Origin: Chryseosolibacter histidinae
GTDB lineage: Bacteria; Bacteroidota; Bacteroidia; Cytophagales; Cyclobacteriaceae
NCBI RefSeq assembly: GCF_018598225.1
Contig: NZ_JAHESF010000016.1
Location: 88,499-152,498, forward strand
DNA length: 64,000 nucleotides
Direction: 5' to 3'
Part shown: in pieces, positions 30,175 through 38,043 of the stretch
Position numbering within the stretch: position 1 is the stretch's first letter
Layout: every line of letters starts with the position of its first letter
Notes under the pieces: model-generated
Told to the model about the DNA's origin: nothing
The model's input: only the letters and a program-made list of their open reading frames with translations
Databases searched by the model: none
Translations under genes and position numbers: made by a program

Positions 30175-32783
30175 GCCACAACAATGTCCGCCCTCCGCAG
30201 TGGGTGCTACGTTTTCTGCGGTGGTTCTGTCCCGATCATCTCGCCGAAGAGATCGAAGGAGACCTGCTGCAACGGTTCGCCCGTGATGTGAAGACGTTCG
30301 GTGAAAGAAAAGCGAGGCGAAGGTTCACCTGGAATGCTATCCGGTTTCTCAGGCCCGGAATTGTTTTAAGAAATAAGCTGTCGATTCAGTTAACCCCCTT
30401 TTATATGCTTGGCAACTATTTTAAAGTAGCGTCGCGTGTGATGCTGCGGAACCGGTTGTATTCGTTCATCAACGTCTTCGGATTAACGCTGGGCCTCACT
30501 GGCGCGTGCTTGTTGTTCCTCTGGGTAGGAAGGGAATTCAGCTACGATCAGTTCCATGCTGACAAGGATCGGATCTACAAGGCATGGAACCGTGAAGTTC
30601 AGAATGGCGAGATCCAGTGCTGGAGCAAAACCCCGCGCGTTCTTGCACCCACGCTGGTGCAGGAGTATCCGGCGGTGGAGAGCGCCGTCAGCTATGCGCG
30701 TTATGGATCGTCACAGCTGTTCACCGCAGGCGAGACCCGCCTGATAAAAAATACAGGTGTGTATACCGATGCACAGTTCCTCACCATGTTCTCATTCCCG
30801 CTGCTGAAGGGCGATCCCTCGAAGGTACTGCGTGAGCCCAACACCATGGTGGTGACAGAGCAGTTTGCCCGCCAGTTGTTTGGCGATCGTGAAGCTTTCG
30901 GTGAGACCATTTCAATTGAAGAATCGGGTTATACATTTCAGTTCACCGTTGCCGGCATTCTGAAAGACCTGCCACCCAACACCGATTTTTACTTCGATTA
31001 CCTCATACCTTTTTCGTTCCTGGAGAGCATCGGAGAAAAAGATACGTATTGGAAAAATAATTCCGTAGAAACGTATGTAAAGCTTCGCACCGGGGAAAGT
31101 GCGGACCAGCTCAACGAGGTTGTAAAAGATGTGGCGAAAAAACATTCTGATAAGGAGACCACGCGTGAGATATTCCTCTATCCCCTCACAAAAATGCACT
31201 TGTACGCCGGATTTGAGAACGGTGTTCCTGCGGGTGGCCGCATCCAGATCATTCGTATGCTGGGTCTGCTCGGTATCTGCCTCATCGTGATAGCCTGTGT
31301 CAACTTTGTGAACCTGTCTACGGCACGCGCACAACGGCGTTCAAAAGAAGTGGGTATCCGGAAGGTAACGGGTGCGTACCGTTATTCGCTCATCCTCCAG
31401 TTCTTATGTGAGTCGGTGCTGATCGCGCTCGGCGCAGGCCTGCTTTCGCTGATACTGGTTTACCTGCTTTTGCCGTCCTTCAGCACACTCATCCGCCAGC
31501 CCCTCACGTTGGATTTCTTTAGTCCGTATTTCTGGACCATGGCCTTTTCGCTGACGGCGTTCATCGGGTTGGCTGCAGGGCTCTACCCTGCGTTGTACCT
31601 CTCATCATTCCGGCCGGTACGCATCCTGAAAGGTGTAGCCATCACTACCGGCAACCGCGGCTGGCTGAGGCAATCGCTGGTGGTGTTCCAGTTCGGCTTT
31701 GCCGTGATGCTGATCGTTTCCGTTATTGTAGTGAGTAAACAGGTGCGCTATGTGCAGCATCGTGAAGCAGGTTACAACCGCGAGCACCTGGTCTATCAGC
31801 CGGCCACGGGCAGCCTGCAAAAGAATTATTCAAGTTACCGGAACGATCTGCTCTCATCAGGAACAGCTACCTCTGTAACGATGACAAGCGCACCCATCAC
31901 CGAGCCATGGAGCAACACCACATCGCTTCAGTGGAACGGTAAGGATCCTGCCGATAGATCAGTGGTTGAACGGTTCATTGCCGATGAAGCTTTTTCCAAA
32001 ACGGCTGGACTGACCATGCTCCAGGGAAGAGACCTCGACCTGCAGCAGTTTCCTTCAGATTCATCGGGGGCGCTGATCAACGAAGCCGCAGTGAAGCTGA
32101 TGGGTTTTAAAGAACCCGTCGGCGAGATCATTGTTGATGGCAACACGGAGTGGCATGTGGTGGGTGTGGTCAAAGATTTTGTGATCACTTCGCCGCACCA
32201 GAAGATCAAACCCCTGGTGGTGATGGGTTGCCAAAAGAATATGTTCAGCACCATTCACATCCGGTTGAGCGCTGCCCGCACCAGCCAGGAAAATCTGAAA
32301 GCGCTGTCTTCAATGTTTGCCAAGTACGATCAGTCTCATCCTTTCGAATATCACTTTGTTGACGAAGTATACCAGCGGAAATTCGACGGCATCAGGGCAA
32401 CCCTTACCATCACCGGTATCTTCAGCGCACTGGCAATCACCATTGCCGCCCTGGGATTGCTCGGATTGTCCATCTATGTGATCGAGTCTCGGGTGAAAGA
32501 GATCGGTATCCGTAAAGTGCTGGGAGGCTCCGTTGCCGGCGTTGTTAAACTGCTGTGCATGCATTCGCTGAAGCCGATCTTCCTCGCCATCGTGCTGTTC
32601 AGTCCCATGGCCTGGTTATCCATGAGCTGGTGGCTTCAGTCTTTTGACTACCGCATCGCGATGAATGTCTGGGTCATTGTATCAGCCGCCACGGTGATCC
32701 TGTCTGTGGCCATGGTCACCATTGTGAGCCAGACCCTTCGCGCCGCTAACGCCAACCCGGTGCATAGTCTGAGGAACGAGTAG
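30171..32783 (+). CDS. FtsX/MacB-type ABC permease with prefix domain
   Basis: An 870-residue permease with no ATPase domain. Residues 1-75 are the cytosolic prefix domain found in PadR-linked permeases (PPQWVLRFLRWFCPDHLAEEIEGDLLQRF in part). It is followed by two copies of the MacB_PCD plus FtsX unit: TM1 near 98-118 with YKAWNREV and FSFPLLKGDPS periplasmic parts, then SKEVGIRKVTGAYR at about 393 and VKEIGIRKVLGGSV near 780. No Walker A gene is nearby, so it must use an ATPase encoded elsewhere. Substrate unknown; lipoproteins and peptides are options. Confidence 0.9.
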   Translation: MSHNNVRPPQWVLRFLRWFCPDHLAEEIEGDLLQRFARDVKTFGERKARRRFTWNAIRFLRPGIVLRNKLSIQLTPFYMLGNYFKVASRVMLRNRLYSFINVFGLTLGLTGACLLFLWVGREFSYDQFHADKDRIYKAWNREVQNGEIQCWSKTPRVLAPTLVQEYPAVESAVSYARYGSSQLFTAGETRLIKNTGVYTDAQFLTMFSFPLLKGDPSKVLREPNTMVVTEQFARQLFGDREAFGETISIEESGYTFQFTVAGILKDLPPNTDFYFDYLIPFSFLESIGEKDTYWKNNSVETYVKLRTGESADQLNEVVKDVAKKHSDKETTREIFLYPLTKMHLYAGFENGVPAGGRIQIIRMLGLLGICLIVIACVNFVNLSTARAQRRSKEVGIRKVTGAYRYSLILQFLCESVLIALGAGLLSLILVYLLLPSFSTLIRQPLTLDFFSPYFWTMAFSLTAFIGLAAGLYPALYLSSFRPVRILKGVAITTGNRGWLRQSLVVFQFGFAVMLIVSVIVVSKQVRYVQHREAGYNREHLVYQPATGSLQKNYSSYRNDLLSSGTATSVTMTSAPITEPWSNTTSLQWNGKDPADRSVVERFIADEAFSKTAGLTMLQGRDLDLQQFPSDSSGALINEAAVKLMGFKEPVGEIIVDGNTEWHVVGVVKDFVITSPHQKIKPLVVMGCQKNMFSTIHIRLSAARTSQENLKALSSMFAKYDQSHPFEYHFVDEVYQRKFDGIRATLTITGIFSALAITIAALGLLGLSIYVIESRVKEIGIRKVLGGSVAGVVKLLCMHSLKPIFLAIVLFSPMAWLSMSWWLQSFDYRIAMNVWVIVSAATVILSVAMVTIVSQTLRAANANPVHSLRNE

Positions 32784-32884
32784 AAGGTTACTGTTCGCGC
32801 AGCAAAGGCGGTCGTATACTCAGAAAAAGAGAGTTTTCCGGAAGTTCGTTTCTGTACCTTCATAGAACCGGTAACTTCAGATTC

Positions 32885-34321
32885 ATGAAGGTATTTGATC
32901 GACTTTCGAGGCTGATCACCTGGCCGAAAGCAAAAGATAAACATTTGCCGGATGGCGAAACCGTACACGACAACAGGCCCGAGTCCGTTACCCAACGGAA
33001 GGAAAAAGAGCTGATCGCGGGCAGCCCGAGAACGGTGGCGCAGCAGCAGCGTTTTGCTGAATCGCTGGCGCAACCCAATAACACAGGTCTGCCAGACACA
33101 CTGAAGGCAGGGTTGGAAAACCTGTCCGGTTTGGATCTCTCACCGGTAAGGGTACATTACAACTCATCTCAGCCGGAGCAGTACAAGGCACTGGCGTATG
33201 CGCAAGGTACGGATATCCACCTGGCGCCAGGACAGCAGAAACATCTTCCGCACGAAGGCTGGCATGTGGTGCAGCAGCTGCAGCAGAAAGTAAAGCCCAC
33301 GCACCAGTTGGGGAATGGTCAATACGTGAACGATCAGACTCGTCTCGAGCGTGAAGCCGACGAGATGGGCGCAAAGGCTGCAAAGGGACGGGCATCTGCG
33401 TTGCAAAATGCTTCACAGGCAAATCAAAAACCAGTGGAGGCATCCGATAGCAATGTTGCGCAGATGAAATTCAAGGTATCGGTAGTGGCTCCGCAGTCAA
33501 ACGATGTGCGGGAGCTTAGCGATGACGAGATCACAACGATCAAATCGAAACTGGCCAACAATGCCGCAGCCCTCGCGGTATTTGAAATTGAACTGGCTAC
33601 GAAAAGTTTCATCATCATTCCGAATGAGGGAAGTGACGACGCGAACATAGCCCGTGTTATTAAGTTTTGCGTCGAAGAAGCCGCACAAAAGAGCGGTTCA
33701 GGTGATTCTAAATGGGACGAGAGCCAATCATGGAAGGGGGCGCTGGATCGTAAAAAGAAGAAAGGCGTTGACAGCATGGGTATTCAGCCAACGTTGGTCG
33801 ATGAGCCCAGGAAGCGAGGTCACAGGGGAGGGCGAAGACATGCCACTGCGGAAAAGCGGATGACAGAAGCGGTTGGAGAAGCAGAGACAGAAGAAAAAAA
33901 ATCGCACATGGGGCACCTGATCAGCCACAAGCTTGGTGGCGTTGATGCCGCAGTAAATAAAGCAGTTACTACAGAGTTTCAGGAGAAATGGCAGAAGGTG
34001 GTGGAAAGCTCGGTGGCAAGCGCCTTGAGAGAAGGCACGCTGCGGCCGGAGCAGGTAAGGCTGAAAGTGACGGCCTACAACCTCCCCGGATCAAAGGATG
34101 TAGCCAGAGCGTTGCGCATCAAGGTTCTTCTCCTCGACGGCGCTGAAGGTTTTGTGAAAATGATTGACGTTACCACCACGCACGAGTGCACCATTGAACC
34201 GGATGCATCGAACCGAAGGGCGGTTCAGAAAGTACTTGAAGACTGGGGCCAGGGCAAAGGAAACGTTTACAATTGGTTAAGGATCCACAATGGGTTTCCT
34301 GTGGAGGACGAAGCTAATTAA
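32885..34321 (+). CDS. eCIS-core (DUF4157) protein with a nuclease-like C-terminal domain
   Basis: A 478-residue protein without a signal peptide. Residues about 65-165 form the eCIS core/DUF4157 domain: LSPVRVHYNS, AYAQGTDIHLAPG, a HEXXH zinc motif HEGWH (123-127) and the downstream LEREADEMG. Residues 195-300 are a unique middle part. Residues about 310-478 are basic and then contain HMGHLISHKLGG (341-352), which resembles the GHLI core of DNA/RNA non-specific endonuclease toxins. This is the layout of a polymorphic toxin or injected effector. No contractile tail, T6SS or immunity gene is visible within 10 kb. The terminator at 34355 shows that it is a single-gene unit. The nuclease call is inference. 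Confidence 0.7.
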   Translation: MKVFDRLSRLITWPKAKDKHLPDGETVHDNRPESVTQRKEKELIAGSPRTVAQQQRFAESLAQPNNTGLPDTLKAGLENLSGLDLSPVRVHYNSSQPEQYKALAYAQGTDIHLAPGQQKHLPHEGWHVVQQLQQKVKPTHQLGNGQYVNDQTRLEREADEMGAKAAKGRASALQNASQANQKPVEASDSNVAQMKFKVSVVAPQSNDVRELSDDEITTIKSKLANNAAALAVFEIELATKSFIIIPNEGSDDANIARVIKFCVEEAAQKSGSGDSKWDESQSWKGALDRKKKKGVDSMGIQPTLVDEPRKRGHRGGRRHATAEKRMTEAVGEAETEEKKSHMGHLISHKLGGVDAAVNKAVTTEFQEKWQKVVESSVASALREGTLRPEQVRLKVTAYNLPGSKDVARALRIKVLLLDGAEGFVKMIDVTTTHECTIEPDASNRRAVQKVLEDWGQGKGNVYNWLRIHNGFPVEDEAN

Positions 34322-34354
34322 GAAGACTTACAATATTATTTCAGTCCCTCAATT

Positions 34355-34384
34355 AGCGTGGAAGTTACGTCCACGCTTTTTTAC
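34355..34384 (+). terminator. Rho-independent terminator after the eCIS-core gene
   Basis: Perfect 8-base stem AGCGTGGA / TCCACGCT (34355-34362 and 34370-34377) with a 7-base loop, followed by six or more T. It lies 33 bases past the stop. Confidence 0.85.
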
Positions 34385-34515
34385 TTTGATCGTAGCTCGG
34401 TTCAGGGCTGTGGAACTTAGCTCCAACCCGCGTTTGTAAGATATTCCCTTCCGAATATTTAATTTCCTGTAAGAATTCGCTCCCTTCATGATACTAATGG
34501 GTAAACGCTGACGAT

Positions 34516-35025
34516 GTGACGGAAACCGGGCAGAAGCAAACATTTGAAACATGGCTAGACCTGCATAAAGGCCTCCTCTTTAAAATCGTGAGGGTTTATG
34601 CGTTCACACCCATGGACCGCGACGATCTTTTTCAGGAGATCCTTATTCAGGTGTGGCGGTCGGTTCCTTCATTCAGGCACGAATGCTCCGTAACCACATG
34701 GTTGTATCGCATTGCCCTGAACACCGCCATCAGGTGGGTAACCCGCGAACGAAAACACACACGATCTGAATCACTGGACGACCGTCATCATCTGTTGCTC
34801 GACAGCAAGGTGGAGGTTGATGAACTACTGACGTGGCTTTACGAAGAGATCTCTCGGCTGGATGAAATAGACCGATCCATCACGCTGCTGCTTCTGGATG
34901 GATTCTCTTACAAGGAGATGGCCACCATCCTCGGTATCTCTGAATCAAATGTCGGCGTAAAGATCAACCGGATCAAAAAACAACTTATTGTGAGATCGAA
35001 AACACAACATCACCATGGAATTTGA
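34516..35025 (+). CDS. ECF-type RNA polymerase sigma factor
   Basis: A 169-residue sigma-70 family factor with region 2 (about 16-80; MDRDDLFQEILIQVWRSVPS and TWLYRIALNTAIRW) and region 4 (about 110-160; DGFSYKEMATILGISESNVG). There is no region 3, as in ECF sigmas. The frame begins with GTG at 34516; no in-frame ATG precedes region 2. The next gene overlaps by 11 bases and encodes a membrane protein that could act as its anti-sigma or sensor. It lies upstream of an FtsX permease, a possible target. Confidence 0.92.
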   Translation: MTETGQKQTFETWLDLHKGLLFKIVRVYAFTPMDRDDLFQEILIQVWRSVPSFRHECSVTTWLYRIALNTAIRWVTRERKHTRSESLDDRHHLLLDSKVEVDELLTWLYEEISRLDEIDRSITLLLLDGFSYKEMATILGISESNVGVKINRIKKQLIVRSKTQHHHGI

Positions 35026-35584
35026 AGAACTTAAACGAGTCTGGGAAATGCAAAACAGTGAAGTACTTTTTGTGGTGGATGCGCAATCGCTGCATCGCCG
35101 CATTACCTCAAAGAAGAACAAGGCTAACCGCACCCTGAACTTTACGGAATGGCTGGTGCTGATTGCCAATATCGCTTCCGCCACTTTTGTTATGGCGACA
35201 ACTTTTTTTAATTCAAGCCTGCGGATCTCGGCTTACCTGTTGTCGGGCTGGATGTTCATGACAGCAATTTATGTAGCGATCAGTCGCATCCGGAGGATCA
35301 AAGGTGATGCTGCGTACGATCGATCCATGCAGGGCGATCTGCATCACGCTATCGCCATGGCAAGTCATCAGGTACGCCTGTCGCAACTCATGCGCTGGAA
35401 CATACTACCGGTGGTGGCATTGGTACTGCTTGTTGTGTGGGAAGGAGGTAAATCTATCTGGATGGTGACAGGTATTGTTATATTTTTTGCACTCACTTAT
35501 TGGGCGAGTGGCTGGGAGCACAGGTTTTATCAAACCCGCAAACGCGAGCTGGAGATCCTGAAAGGTAAATTGGAGAACGGATAG
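35015..35584 (+). CDS. Membrane protein coupled to the sigma factor (candidate anti-sigma)
   Basis: A 189-residue protein. The cytosolic N-terminus (1-45) is EFEELKRVWEMQN followed by a basic stretch. There are four predicted helices in two pairs (about 48-66 and 72-90, then 127-143 and 148-165), and a charged C-terminal tail. It overlaps the sigma gene by 11 bases. The N-terminal region is short for a zinc anti-sigma and has no HxxxCxxC, so if it is an anti-sigma factor it is of an atypical kind. The function is inferred only from position. Confidence 0.7.
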   Translation: MEFEELKRVWEMQNSEVLFVVDAQSLHRRITSKKNKANRTLNFTEWLVLIANIASATFVMATTFFNSSLRISAYLLSGWMFMTAIYVAISRIRRIKGDAAYDRSMQGDLHHAIAMASHQVRLSQLMRWNILPVVALVLLVVWEGGKSIWMVTGIVIFFALTYWASGWEHRFYQTRKRELEILKGKLENG

Positions 35585-35693
35585 GAATTTCGATGGCAAT
35601 AAAAAGCGTCGCAAGATTGTTGACACCTAACCATGAAACAATAGCCCTGGTCGTTCGTTTTAGTTATCCATCTTTCATAAAAACCCTGCGTGT

Positions 35694-38033
35694 ATGTTTG
35701 TTTCCATCCTGGCGTTAACCATCCGGAAGTTCTTCAAAAACCTGTCTTATTCTTTTGTTATCCTGAGTGGATTGGTTGTGGGAATTACAACGGTCATTCT
35801 TGTTTTCCTGTGGGCGACGTATGAGCTGGACTTTGACCGTTATCATCCTGATAATGAAAGGGTCTTTGCCGTGCTCATGAATGAAGCTGTCGACGGCGAT
35901 ATTGAGACCTCTGAAGAAACGCCCGTGCCACTGGCAGATTACCTGGCCACCAGCATACCTGAAGTAGAAAGCTTTACGCGAATAGATAATACCCGTCGCC
36001 TTCTTGGCTATGGAACGAAAGCATTGCAGAAACGCGGCGTTTATGCCGATACAGGTTACTTCAAGGTCTTTCAGCCTGTGATGATAGCGGGCGATGCAAT
36101 GCATCCAATGCCCGACAATCACTCCATTGTTATTTCCAAAACGCTGGCGCAGTTGCTCTTTGGCGACAACGATGCGCTGGGAAAGATCATCATGCTGGAC
36201 CGTACAAATGAATTGAAGGTTACGGGTGTATTCTCAGGTTTCCCCGAAAATAGCAGCCTGCGCTCATACGAATTTGTTTTGCCCTTTCATGCGAAGCCAA
36301 GGGAGGAGGACGAATGGCAAAACTATTATGTGAAGCTGAATGCCGCCAGTGCGCGTGAAGCGGTGGAAAGGAAGATCGACGCCAGGTTCAAAGAATTTTT
36401 TGGCAATCAAAATGCCACATCGTTGCTGTTTTGTCTCACGGACTGGCGACTGCACTGGAGCTTTGAAAATGGCAAGGTCTCGGGTGGGCGTATTGTTTAC
36501 GTGGTCATCTTCGGCATTACGGCGTTGTTTATTCTGATGATGTCGGCCATCAACTATGTGAACATCATGACCGCCAGTGCAGCGAAACGGGCCCGCGAGA
36601 TCGGCGTGCGCAAAATGACCGGCGCTACACAACGCACGCTTATTGGCCAGTTTATGACCGAGAGTCTGTTCACCACTTTGATGGCCACCCTCGTCTCCCT
36701 GGGAATTGCTTATTTATTGCTTCCTGTATTCAATCTGATCACAGGTGCGAAGCTTTCAATGTCACTTACCGATCCCAAATTGCTGTTGGGTCTTTCCGGC
36801 ATTGCACTTTTTACAGGGCTTGTCGCCGGAAGTTACCCGGCATTTTTACTTTCATCGCTCAAACCCGCCCTGGTGCTGAAGCAGCATACGATGCCCGCAT
36901 TGACGGGTGCCACGTTCCGGAGATCGCTTGTTATTTTCCAGTTCACACTTTCAGTGATACTGATCTTCAGCGCCGTGGTCATGCGGCAACAAACAACGTA
37001 TCTCCTGAAGAAGGACCTCGGCTTTGATAAGAACAACGTCATCAATATCTGGCTTTCGCCGGATTTTAATCTTCCGTTACAAAATTTTAAAGCAGAGATC
37101 CTCGATCACTCCTCGGTTTTGTCTGCGGGCCTGGGAGGCGCCAGCCCGATGGAGATCAATGGATATGCCGAAGTACGCTGGGCCGGAAAACGCGGGGAAG
37201 AGCCTACTATGTTAAATGGTGTCTCGTGTGATCATGACATGTTATCGGCGCTCAGGTTTGAATTTGTTCAGGGACGAAATTTCTCACGCCAGTTTGCCTC
37301 TGATTCGGCAGGTTTTATCATCAACCAAAAAGCTGCAGACCTTCTCGGCTTCAGTGACCCTGTTGGGCAAACCATTACCTACACGATGTTCGGCGAACAG
37401 CAGGGAACGATCATTGGTGTGGTGAAGGACTTTCACAATGAAGATATTCATGCGCCGATGGGTCCTGTCATTTTTACACTCAAGACCGAAGAAGAACTGT
37501 ACAACCTTTTTATACTGTATGCCGATGGGCAGCAGGATCAGGCACTCGCCCATGTTAAAGCCGTATTCGATAAATTTCAGCCCGGCATTCCGCTGCCCTA
37601 TAGTTTTCTCGACAGCGATTTCGAGCACCAGTTTTACCAGGAAAAACTTCTTGGAAACCTGTCTGTGTGGTTCACCGTCATTGCGCTGGTGATTGCTGGA
37701 CTTGGCCTGTTGGGCTTAACGATGTTCAATACGCAAAGACGTACAAAAGAGATCGGCGTGCGTAAGGTGCTGGGCGCTTCTGTATCTCAGATCCTGATCA
37801 TGCTTTGCAGCGGTGCAGTGCGCCCGGTGCTGATCTCGTTTGTTGTGGCCTTTCCGATCGGCTCCTATCTCATGGAAGAATTTCTGGCGGGTTATGCTTT
37901 CCGCATCTCCGTGTCTGCCATAACCTTCATTCTGGTAGCGGCAGCAATGATCGGCTTTGTGTTGTTAACAGTCTTGTATTTGTCGTTTCTGGCCGCCGTA
38001 AAAAATCCGGTTGAGTCGCTTAAAACTGAGTAG
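35694..38033 (+). CDS. FtsX/MacB-type ABC permease (second copy)
   Basis: A 779-residue permease with the same double MacB_PCD/FtsX layout as the one at 30.2 kb but no prefix domain. TM1 is about 19-40. REIGVRKMTGATQ (about 302-314) and TKEIGVRKVLGAS (about 684-696) mark the two FtsX cores. Periplasmic beta parts lie about 45-260 and 440-630. It follows the sigma factor and membrane protein gene after 109 bases. Its 3' end faces the third permease with only 10 bases between, so both messages overlap in their tails. Confidence 0.9.
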   Translation: MFVSILALTIRKFFKNLSYSFVILSGLVVGITTVILVFLWATYELDFDRYHPDNERVFAVLMNEAVDGDIETSEETPVPLADYLATSIPEVESFTRIDNTRRLLGYGTKALQKRGVYADTGYFKVFQPVMIAGDAMHPMPDNHSIVISKTLAQLLFGDNDALGKIIMLDRTNELKVTGVFSGFPENSSLRSYEFVLPFHAKPREEDEWQNYYVKLNAASAREAVERKIDARFKEFFGNQNATSLLFCLTDWRLHWSFENGKVSGGRIVYVVIFGITALFILMMSAINYVNIMTASAAKRAREIGVRKMTGATQRTLIGQFMTESLFTTLMATLVSLGIAYLLLPVFNLITGAKLSMSLTDPKLLLGLSGIALFTGLVAGSYPAFLLSSLKPALVLKQHTMPALTGATFRRSLVIFQFTLSVILIFSAVVMRQQTTYLLKKDLGFDKNNVINIWLSPDFNLPLQNFKAEILDHSSVLSAGLGGASPMEINGYAEVRWAGKRGEEPTMLNGVSCDHDMLSALRFEFVQGRNFSRQFASDSAGFIINQKAADLLGFSDPVGQTITYTMFGEQQGTIIGVVKDFHNEDIHAPMGPVIFTLKTEEELYNLFILYADGQQDQALAHVKAVFDKFQPGIPLPYSFLDSDFEHQFYQEKLLGNLSVWFTVIALVIAGLGLLGLTMFNTQRRTKEIGVRKVLGASVSQILIMLCSGAVRPVLISFVVAFPIGSYLMEEFLAGYAFRISVSAITFILVAAAMIGFVLLTVLYLSFLAAVKNPVESLKTE

Positions 38034-38043
38034 TGTCTCATGG

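Noticed and set aside
32885..34321. Part of a contractile injection (eCIS/T6SS) gene cluster
   Set aside because: No sheath, tube, spike, baseplate or ClpV-like gene lies on either side; only the core-domain protein is present.
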